From contig JAHWYE010000123.1 in NCBI GenBank assembly GCA_020028195.1, positions 1 through 5,710 on the forward strand: a DNA stretch of 5,710 nucleotides, given 5' to 3'. The stretch comes from Nitrospirota bacterium (GTDB lineage: Bacteria > Nitrospirota > Nitrospiria > Nitrospirales > Nitrospiraceae). The notes under the pieces were generated by a model. That model did no database searches. It saw only the letters and a list, made by a program, of their open reading frames with translations, and was not told where the DNA came from. Shown one piece after another: positions 1 to 4,583 of the stretch (its first letter is position 1; the number at the start of each line of letters is the position of its first letter). The translations under genes and the position numbers were made by a program.

Positions 1-851
1 CTGTGGTAGTCCCGGAGGTTGATGGGCAGTCCCTGGCGCTTCGCCCATTTGACCGAGGTCTCCCACCCCGATTCGTTTGAGGCCGAAGCTTCCGGCCACA
101 TCCCAAGTTGGAGAAAGATGTGCGCCGGCATGTGCCGCGCATGATGGGCTTCAGGGGCGATTTCCGCATAGCGCCGCGCGGCCGGTAGCGCCAGAATGGC
201 ATGCATCGGGTCGTCGAACGCGTGGATTGTATAGTGCGCGGCGCCGGGGTGGTCGGGGTTCTTGCGGGACACGTCCAATGCGATCGCGCCGGCCTGAATC
301 TGGCGTCGGAAGTCTCGGTCTGACGGGCGGGCGGTGCCCAGCAACGAGAGCGCGTAGAAGGAAGCGGCCTCTAAGTCCTCCGGGTAATCTCGATAAAGTT
401 GCTCCATGGCTGCAGAGTAGGCTCGATCGCGGGCTAACTTGTCGCCCTCTCCATAGAGGAGTTTCACCGCGTTCAGGTATGCTCGCTCCCGCGGGGTGAT
501 CTTTACGCCCTCCCGGATCTGTTCGAGCGCTTTCCTGGCCGCCTGAGCGTCTTGTTCCTCCCAGATCGGATGGTTGTGGGCCATCGCCTCGCCCCAATAT
601 CTCATCATGAAGTCAGGATCGGCCTTTGTGGATTCCTGAAACGCCGTCAAGGCTTCCTCATACCAGAATGAGTGCAGCGCGAGGACGCCCCGGAGGAAAT
701 GGCGTTGGGCGTGCGCCGAGCCAGACGTCGGAAACTCGATCTTGCCCAACTGGGATTGTGGCGTGTCGGCCACGACGGGCAATCCTGTGAGCAGAGACGC
801 CCCCAAGAGCAAGAGGAGCATTGCATGAGCAATGTAACGACGGGCAATCAC
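1..851 (-). CDS. Exported TPR-repeat protein, 3' end beyond the left edge
   Basis: The reading frame stays open from a GTG at 849-851 to the window edge, giving 283 residues of an incomplete protein. The start is well fixed: an in-frame TAA lies five codons upstream, and AAGGG sits about nine bases before the GTG. Residues 1-28 look like a Sec signal peptide (basic IARRY, a leucine-rich core, and a possible cleavage after VVA). Residues 47-80 form a clear TPR unit (AQRHFLRGVLALHSFWYEEALTAFQESTKADPD), and further helical repeat-like sequence follows. Residues 201-218 (HPGAAHYTIHAFDDPMHA) and 236-250 (HHARHMPAHIFLQLG) are rich in histidine and look like the conserved core of a family of periplasmic TPR proteins of unknown function that I recall from environmental bacteria. 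The substrate or partner is unknown. It lies 37 bp downstream of the small TPR lipoprotein and is probably co-transcribed with it. Confidence 0.85.
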   Translation of the reverse strand, partial: MIARRYIAHAMLLLLLGASLLTGLPVVADTPQSQLGKIEFPTSGSAHAQRHFLRGVLALHSFWYEEALTAFQESTKADPDFMMRYWGEAMAHNHPIWEEQDAQAARKALEQIREGVKITPRERAYLNAVKLLYGEGDKLARDRAYSAAMEQLYRDYPEDLEAASFYALSLLGTARPSDRDFRRQIQAGAIALDVSRKNPDHPGAAHYTIHAFDDPMHAILALPAARRYAEIAPEAHHARHMPAHIFLQLGMWPEASASNESGWETSVKWAKRQGLPINLRDYH

Positions 852-888
852 AGCGCGAAACCCTTATGGGCGTCTTCCGGAGCGGCGA

Positions 889-1113
889 TCATTTGCTTTG
901 GCTGAGCTGGTCGAGCCGCTCGCTCGCCTCTTTGGCATATTCGCTGTTCGGGTAGTCTTTGATGATTGCTTCGTAGAGCTGCTTGGCGTGGACCTGATTG
1001 TTCTGCTGCTCCTCGAATTGAGCGGTTTCAAACATCTCCTTCGCTCCGTTCTCTGTGCAACTCAATAGCCCCAGCGCGATGACGAAGAGGAATGTAAGGA
1101 TGACGTGCTTCAT
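889..1113 (-). CDS. Small TPR lipoprotein, BamD-like
   Basis: This is a 74-residue protein starting MKHVILTFLFVIALGLLSC. The hydrophobic leader ends in a lipobox (LLSC, Cys19), so it should be processed by signal peptidase II and lipid-anchored. Residue +2 is Thr rather than Asp, which suggests the outer membrane by the E. coli rule. The mature part, about 55 residues, is charged and helical, with one TPR-type unit ending KQLYEAIIKDYPNSEYAKEASERLDQL, the pattern seen in BamD- and YbgF-type TPR proteins. It is far shorter than BamD (about 240 aa), so it is a stand-alone single-repeat lipoprotein rather than BamD itself. The frame can be extended upstream, but AGGAGG at 1120-1125 is six bases before the ATG at 1113, which favours this start; the adjacent ATG at 1116 would add one Met. 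It probably heads an operon with the larger TPR gene and may bind the same envelope partner. Confidence 0.85.
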   Translation of the reverse strand: MKHVILTFLFVIALGLLSCTENGAKEMFETAQFEEQQNNQVHAKQLYEAIIKDYPNSEYAKEASERLDQLSQSK

Positions 1114-1119
1114 CATGGT

Positions 1120-1125
1120 CCTCCT
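1120..1125 (-). promoter_or_regulatory. Strong Shine-Dalgarno that fixes the TPR lipoprotein start
   Basis: On the minus strand this reads AGGAGG. It lies six bases before the ATG at 1113 and only three before the ATG at 1116. It overlaps an upstream in-frame ATG at 1128 and argues against longer versions of the lipoprotein, whose extra residues would also put charged sequence ahead of the signal peptide. Confidence 0.75.
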
Positions 1126-1126
1126 C

Positions 1127-1151
1127 ATTCGTAAACGAATCGACCGGTCGA
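1127..1151. repeat. Two adjoining palindromes in the divergent region
   Basis: ATTCGT-AA-ACGAAT at 1127-1140 is an inverted repeat with six-base arms. TCGACCGGTCGA at 1140-1151 is a perfect 12-base palindrome sharing one T with it. They lie between the candidate minus-strand -10 box and the Shine-Dalgarno of the TPR lipoprotein, so they could be operator sites or small hairpins in the mRNA leader. No regulator can be named from the sequence. Confidence 0.5.
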
Positions 1152-1176
1152 CGCCACTCCACCCTCCCACCATAGC

Positions 1177-1182
1177 ATTATA
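1177..1182 (-). promoter_or_regulatory. Candidate -10 box for the TPR gene pair
   Basis: The minus strand reads TATAAT, a perfect sigma-70-type -10 box, about 64 bases upstream of the lipoprotein ATG. At the usual 17-base spacing the -35 position reads TTCGGT, a poor match, so the promoter would be weak or activator-dependent. It is one of very few AT-rich spots in the surrounding GC-rich sequence. Confidence 0.4.
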
Positions 1183-1213
1183 AAGAACACCCTCATGAAA
1201 CCGAAGCCCCTTC

Positions 1214-1242
1214 TTGACAGGTGCCTACGGACCGTCTAGCCT
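1214..1242 (+). promoter_or_regulatory. Candidate promoter for the membrane protein-PilZ-lipoprotein operon
   Basis: TTGACA at 1214-1219 is a perfect -35 consensus. At 17-base spacing, 1237-1242 reads TAGCCT, matching the -10 consensus at only three of six positions. Transcription would begin near 1249, leaving a leader of about 40 bases before the ATG at 1287. The position just ahead of the first rightward gene supports it; the weak -10 keeps confidence low. Confidence 0.35.
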
Positions 1243-1286
1243 TCCTCCATCCTGGGGCCTGCTCGGGCGGGAATCGAGGGATTGAT

Positions 1287-1565
1287 ATGGAAGAGGACCT
1301 TGTCGGTCTCGGCGTGACCGACCAGCCTGATCAGAAGAATGGCGGTGGCTTCAGACGGCTGGGTGTCTTGGCGGGAAACTTCTGCGCGGTCGCCTGGGGT
1401 CTGTTCGCGGTCTATGTCTTTTTTAAAGAGAAGGTCACCCTCAGCAATATCGGCTTCTTCCTCTTCTTATTTCTACTATGTTTCCCCGCGTACTTCCTAC
1501 CCTATATGGTGCTGATGGCGATCGGGAGGATGATGGGGGAGACGCCGAAAGGGCAGGAGGACTAG
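1287..1565 (+). CDS. Small two-helix membrane protein, unknown function
   Basis: This is a 92-residue protein with a short acidic and glycine-rich N-terminus (MEEDLVGLGVTDQPDQKNGGG) and two strongly hydrophobic stretches: about residues 26-46 (GVLAGNFCAVAWGLFAVYVFF) and about 53-80 (a phenylalanine- and leucine-rich segment). The tail, RMMGETPKGQED, is short and charged. It should be an inner-membrane hairpin, with both ends probably in the cytoplasm. I chose the ATG at 1287 because GAGGG lies six bases upstream; the frame is open further up to a GTG at 1221, but the extra residues look non-coding. I do not recognise a family. Only three bases separate its stop from the PilZ gene, and its last codons contain the PilZ Shine-Dalgarno, so the two are almost certainly co-transcribed and may work together at the membrane. 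Confidence 0.8.
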   Translation: MEEDLVGLGVTDQPDQKNGGGFRRLGVLAGNFCAVAWGLFAVYVFFKEKVTLSNIGFFLFLFLLCFPAYFLPYMVLMAIGRMMGETPKGQED

Positions 1566-1568
1566 CTG

Positions 1569-1889
1569 ATGGAATTACGCAAGTACCCGCGCTTTCGAGT
1601 GCAATTTCGAAGCACGTTCTCAGGACAGCAAATAGATGGGGAGGGGCAAGCCACCGACCTCTCGCAGGGAGGGTGTCGGATTGAGAGTCTTCTCAATGTT
1701 GCATCAGGCACCACGCTCGAGCTGCGCCTCTATGTACCTGAACTTGATTGGCCCATGAGGGTCGAGCAGGCAGCCGTGAAGTGGGCACGCGGACGGGAGT
1801 TCGGGCTCGAATTTGTTCGCATACTGCCTGATGAGGAGAAGACGCTCCATAGAGTCGTTAAAGACCTCAAATCGGATGAGGGTGAATGA
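1569..1889 (+). CDS. Single-domain PilZ protein, probable c-di-GMP receptor
   Basis: The 106-residue protein is essentially one PilZ domain, whose known role is to bind cyclic di-GMP and pass the signal to a partner. Both ligand-binding signatures are visible: RxxxR at R4-R8 (within LRKYPRFRVQ) and D/NxSxxG at D30-G35 (DLSQGG). A following beta-rich region ends in KWARGREFGLEFVRI (71-85), typical of the far strands of the barrel, and a short helical tail (88-106) follows. No catalytic or DNA-binding domain is attached, so it would act through protein contacts. The start is supported by AGGAGG at 1555-1560, eight bases before the ATG. It sits between a small membrane protein and a lipoprotein, which suggests an envelope or surface target; that link is inference. 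Confidence 0.92.
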   Translation: MELRKYPRFRVQFRSTFSGQQIDGEGQATDLSQGGCRIESLLNVASGTTLELRLYVPELDWPMRVEQAAVKWARGREFGLEFVRILPDEEKTLHRVVKDLKSDEGE

Positions 1890-1913
1890 TGGCATGAGAC
1901 GTAGCGGCGCCAC

Positions 1914-2630
1914 ATGTCCTCCTGGTCACGTATGATGAGAGCGGTGCCCCTCGGTCTCTTGTTACTCCAGCTCGCGGCCTGTAGCCAGTACGTTCCCAGG
2001 GTTACGTTGGAGGAGAGCCCGCAGACTATCCCGGCGCGAGTCCAACTCCAGCCACTTGTTGATGCCTCCATGGATGGGAGCCAGCACTTGCCGCAGGCTG
2101 GGCCCGATGGGGACGGCGCGATCACCGATCCCGCCTATCTGGACGGGCCACTCGCCGAGCTGGTCACAAGAGCCATCCTTAAGGACTTTCGCACCAACGG
2201 TGTCTTTGATGCCATCGGTCGTAATACCTCATACCCGGATTTGGTGCTGTCTGGCGAGATCCACCGGTTCCAAGAGCAAGTCCGGTCGCCACGCTGGTTG
2301 GCAATCCCCGTGGTGAATCTGCTGGTCATGCTCTTCGCCGCTCCGGTCGAAAGCCATGCCGTGGATGTGGACCTGGAACTCGTGCTCGCGTATCCGGACG
2401 GGGTACGCCTCGGGCAGTATCGCGGACAGAGTCAATTCACGCAGAAGATCTCTGTCTATGATCCGGAAATATGGAACGAGGAGGGCCACCGCCTCAACCT
2501 GGCCTTCACCGAGGCCGTCCGCCAGATTCGAGAGCAGATGCTGGAGGATGAAAAGCTGGAGAAAGCCACGAGGCGTGCTGCAACCCACAAAACCCCTGCC
2601 CCGAAGCCTCCACAGGGAATGATGCGGTGA
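1914..2630 (+). CDS. Predicted outer-membrane lipoprotein, unknown function
   Basis: This 238-residue protein has a leader with hydrophobic core AVPLGLLLLQLAAC and a lipobox LAAC (Cys23), followed by Ser, so lipidation and an outer-membrane fate are likely. The mature region has an early beta-type segment (RVQLQPLVD, 42-50), a helical part (79-99), DLVLSGEIHRFQEQ (109-122), a hydrophobic patch (128-143), alternating beta-type sequence (150-170), a C-terminal helix (193-219) and a basic, proline-rich tail. The order of 'lipobox, LVLSGEI strand, hydrophobic insert, DVDLELVLAYPDG strand' resembles YajG-like or other small accessory lipoproteins, but I cannot assign a family. An in-frame TAG at 1902 limits the start. 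The ATG at 1914 has no clear ribosome binding site; ATGs at 1932 and 1935 would give 17- or 16-residue leaders and are real alternatives. It begins 24 bp after the PilZ stop, probably in the same operon. Confidence 0.85.
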   Translation: MSSWSRMMRAVPLGLLLLQLAACSQYVPRVTLEESPQTIPARVQLQPLVDASMDGSQHLPQAGPDGDGAITDPAYLDGPLAELVTRAILKDFRTNGVFDAIGRNTSYPDLVLSGEIHRFQEQVRSPRWLAIPVVNLLVMLFAAPVESHAVDVDLELVLAYPDGVRLGQYRGQSQFTQKISVYDPEIWNEEGHRLNLAFTEAVRQIREQMLEDEKLEKATRRAATHKTPAPKPPQGMMR

Positions 2631-2663
2631 GACAGTTGAAAGGCGACTGCTTTAAGCGGGCGC

Positions 2664-2680
2664 GGGTCACAGGACCTTTT
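2664..2680 (+). terminator. Weak terminator-like hairpin between convergent genes
   Basis: GGTC-ACAG-GACC (2665-2676), extendable by a G-T pair, is followed by TTTT then CC. It lies 34 bases past the lipoprotein stop, in the 54-bp gap between convergent genes, where a terminator is expected. The stem is only four to five pairs, so this is a tentative call. Confidence 0.2.
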
Positions 2681-2684
2681 CCTC

Positions 2685-3455
2685 TCATTTGTTGAGGAGT
2701 CCTTTGACGTCCTCCAGGGTTTTCGACGTGGCCTTCTCCGCAGACTCTCCGAGCGCCTGAGCCCCCTTCTCCAGAGGTTTATCAAGGCTCGTGGCCAGGC
2801 GAGCGGCCGAGTTGGTGATGGAGGTCAGCACAATCGTTGCCACTTCCTGAAACGACGCACCGCCCGACGCAGCTCCGATGTTTTTTAGCCGGATGTCCTG
2901 CAGACTGATGCCCTGCGCTTTCGTCTCGACCCCGCCCGCCCGCAGCCATAGATTCGCCCGCGCGTTCGTCATGGTGAACTGCTTGATCACCACTTTTTTC
3001 CCGGAGCTCTGCTGAGCGTCGCGTTTCGGCGCGGGGGCTTTCTCCGATGAATCAGCGGGGGCGAAGGCTGTGGCATTGTCACGGATGGTTCCCAGGTTGC
3101 TGCTGGCCATGGTTCCTTCAAACGTGATTTCCGGGCCATCAATGACGATTTCCTCGATGATGACCGGGTCCGACAGCGCCGACTTCCAGTCCAGGCGTAC
3201 GGTGGCGTTGCGAAGCCTGAATGCGCTGGGTGCCTGAAAACCAGTGGGGTTGCCAATGGTCAAATCCTCCAACTTGGCGCGTCCGGACAACAGAGCTATG
3301 TCCACATCCCGCAACGTCACGCTAGTCTGAGTGATCCTCGGCCCGACTTGTTCCACGCCGCGCTTGATGAGGGAGCCCAACCACAGGTGAAGCACCCCAA
3401 CCAGAAGCAGAACCACGAGGAGCAGCGCAAGCAAGACCTTCGCCAGAAGTTTCAT
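2685..3455 (-). CDS. Short AsmA-like membrane-anchored protein
   Basis: The 256-residue protein has one N-terminal transmembrane helix (about residues 5-27), after which it should face the periplasm. The next part has features of the AsmA / DUF748 N-terminal region: SVTLRDVDIALLSGRAKL (45-62), LEDLTIGNPTGF (62-73), and IVIDGPEITFEG (103-114), all alternating beta-type sequence. An alanine-, serine- and lysine-rich linker (about 128-153) follows, then a second beta-type part with VVIKQFTMTNARANLWL (155-171). The C-terminus (about 220-256) is a charged amphipathic helix. AsmA-like proteins are tied to envelope lipid or protein homeostasis, but this is much shorter than AsmA or TamB, so it would be a single module without the long lipid-conducting groove. 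AAGGG nine bases upstream supports the ATG. It starts 17 bp after the 129-aa membrane gene ends and closes the leuCD transcript. Confidence 0.8.
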   Translation of the reverse strand: MKLLAKVLLALLLVVLLLVGVLHLWLGSLIKRGVEQVGPRITQTSVTLRDVDIALLSGRAKLEDLTIGNPTGFQAPSAFRLRNATVRLDWKSALSDPVIIEEIVIDGPEITFEGTMASSNLGTIRDNATAFAPADSSEKAPAPKRDAQQSSGKKVVIKQFTMTNARANLWLRAGGVETKAQGISLQDIRLKNIGAASGGASFQEVATIVLTSITNSAARLATSLDKPLEKGAQALGESAEKATSKTLEDVKGLLNK

Positions 3456-3472
3456 GCTGTCCGGCCCTTCTC

Positions 3473-3862
3473 CTATTCGACGGCTGCCTGCACAGCGTCG
3501 ACAAAATAGGCGGTTTCACCGAAGCAGTTGGTGGGAATGTACCGATACTCCTTGTAGTGCAGCACGATCTTTTTCCCCATCAGGCTAGTCATTTTGTGGG
3601 CAACCGCCCCGTCCCAAACGCTAAAATTCCATAATATCGGCGCCACTCCAGGCACCGTCGTCATCGCCAACTCGCCTTCGTGTGTCTTGCAGATCCATCC
3701 TTTGCTGGACAGCTTCTGCAGATACCCCGCCCGGTCGCCGTCCGAATAAGACCAGTTGAACACGACGAGCAGGTAGGCGGTAATGCCGAAGAAGAGCAAC
3801 GTCAGGACGACCCTGAGACGTGTCACCCACCAGATCGGGGAGAGAAGGGCGGACCAGTTCAT
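3473..3862 (-). CDS. Conserved one-helix membrane protein, unknown function
   Basis: This 129-residue protein has one transmembrane helix (about residues 16-36, RLRVVLTLLFFGITAYLLVVF). Basic residues before the helix suggest an N-in, C-out orientation, placing the roughly 90-residue soluble domain in the periplasm. The soluble part is compact and looks conserved: SDGDRAGYLQKLSSKGWICKTHEGEL (40-65) and YKEYRYIPTNCFGETAYFV (103-121). I recall similar proteins in proteobacteria and others, sometimes labelled as 6-phosphogluconate dehydrogenase; nothing here supports that label, since there is no nucleotide-binding fold. Two cysteines, C58 and C113, might form a disulfide. GGAGG four bases before the ATG supports the start. 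It lies 23 bp after leuD, and its link to leucine synthesis is probably only co-transcription. Confidence 0.82.
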   Translation of the reverse strand: MNWSALLSPIWWVTRLRVVLTLLFFGITAYLLVVFNWSYSDGDRAGYLQKLSSKGWICKTHEGELAMTTVPGVAPILWNFSVWDGAVAHKMTSLMGKKIVLHYKEYRYIPTNCFGETAYFVDAVQAAVE

Positions 3863-3885
3863 GGGGCCTCCGGATGAGCTAAAGG

Positions 3886-4503
3886 TTAGAGGTCAGGAAA
3901 AAGCCAGGGGGCTTCGGCTTTGCGCCTGTTCTCATAGGCCGCGATGGCTGGTTCGTGATGAAGACTGAGCCCGATCGAGTCGAGGCCTTTGAGCAAGCAG
4001 TCTTTGCGGAAGGGATCCACGTCGAAACTATAGCGTGTCCCTTCCGGGGTGGTGACAGTCTGTGGGGCGAGATCCACGGTGAGCTGGTAGCCTTCTCTGG
4101 CGCGAACCGATTGGAAGAGTCCCTGGACCTCCTCGGCTTTCAGGACCACCGGCAGGATCCCGTTCAGGAAGCAATTGTTGTAGAAAATATCCGCGAAGCT
4201 GGGCGCGATGAGACAGCGGAAGCCTTGATCCAACAACGCCCATGGGGCATGTTCCCGCGAGGACCCGCAGCCGAAATTGTCACGGGTCAGCAGAATCGTC
4301 GCCCCTTGGTAGCGAGGCTGGTTCAAGAAGAGCTCCTGGTCCGGCGTGCCGTCTTTCTTGTGACGCCAGTCGAGAAACAGACCCTCCCTGAGCCCGGTCC
4401 GCTCGATCGTCTTTAAGAACTGCTTCGGAATGATCTGGTCGGTATCCACATTGACCCGATCCAACGGAGCGACCAAGCCAGTTAATGTAGTGAATGGGTG
4501 CAT
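3886..4503 (-). CDS. leuD: 3-isopropylmalate dehydratase small subunit
   Basis: LeuD pairs with LeuC in the cytoplasm to convert 2-isopropylmalate to 3-isopropylmalate, the second committed step of leucine synthesis. The 205-residue protein has the usual length and shows the family landmarks: PFTTLTGLVAPLDRVNVDTDQIIPKQFL (3-30), the swivelling-domain substrate loop RDNFGCGSSREHAPWAL (74-90), APSFADIFYNNCFLNGILP (100-118), and DPFRKDCLLKGLDSIGL near the C-terminus. All look intact. I chose the ATG at 4503 because MHPFTTLTG matches the usual LeuD beginning; a GTG two codons upstream (4509) is possible. Neither start has a good Shine-Dalgarno: GGTGG ends only two bases before the ATG. It lies 80 bp downstream of leuC, across an AT-rich hairpin region that may affect its expression. 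Confidence 0.96.
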   Translation of the reverse strand: MHPFTTLTGLVAPLDRVNVDTDQIIPKQFLKTIERTGLREGLFLDWRHKKDGTPDQELFLNQPRYQGATILLTRDNFGCGSSREHAPWALLDQGFRCLIAPSFADIFYNNCFLNGILPVVLKAEEVQGLFQSVRAREGYQLTVDLAPQTVTTPEGTRYSFDVDPFRKDCLLKGLDSIGLSLHHEPAIAAYENRRKAEAPWLFPDL

Positions 4504-4524
4504 GACCACCGATAAATTTTAAAA

Positions 4525-4562
4525 GTTCAATGTTGAATGGTCGGTTGTATTCAACTTTGAAC
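4525..4562. repeat. Nested inverted repeat in the leuC-leuD gap
   Basis: Arms at 4525-4538 (GTTCAATGTTGAAT) and 4549-4562 (ATTCAACTTTGAAC) are complementary at 13 of 14 positions around a 10-base loop. Each arm is itself a palindrome of form TTCAA-NN-TTGAA (4526-4537 and 4550-4561), their centres 24 bp apart. In the leuCD mRNA the hairpin is followed directly by UUUU (then AAAAUUU), about 22 bases before the leuD ATG. The gap (4504-4583) is about 35% GC in a roughly 60% GC setting. Possible roles are a weak terminator or attenuator between leuC and leuD, an RNA-stabilising stem, a dimeric repressor site, or a dispersed intergenic repeat; the sequence alone does not decide. Confidence 0.7.
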
Positions 4563-4583
4563 ATGCAACATTCACAATTAGGC

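Noticed and set aside
77..597. Open frames on both strands inside the TPR gene (77-499 plus, 151-597 minus)
   Set aside because: The protein sequences are arginine- and proline-rich with no domain, while the 1-851 frame encodes a signal peptide, a TPR unit and conserved-looking motifs.
1179..1184. TATAAA read as a plus-strand -10 box
   Set aside because: No -35-like sequence sits at the right distance upstream; the same AT-rich spot fits better as the minus-strand TATAAT.
1894..1913. ATG at 1894 as an alternative start for the 238-aa lipoprotein
   Set aside because: It is out of frame with the lipoprotein, and the in-frame TAG at 1902 excludes any start upstream of 1914.
1704..2125. Minus-strand open frames opposite the PilZ and lipoprotein genes
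   Set aside because: They are antisense shadows; the plus-strand genes have a PilZ signature and a lipobox.
3955..4416. Plus-strand open frame opposite leuD
   Set aside because: It is antisense to intact LeuD motifs and has no family resemblance or ribosome binding site.
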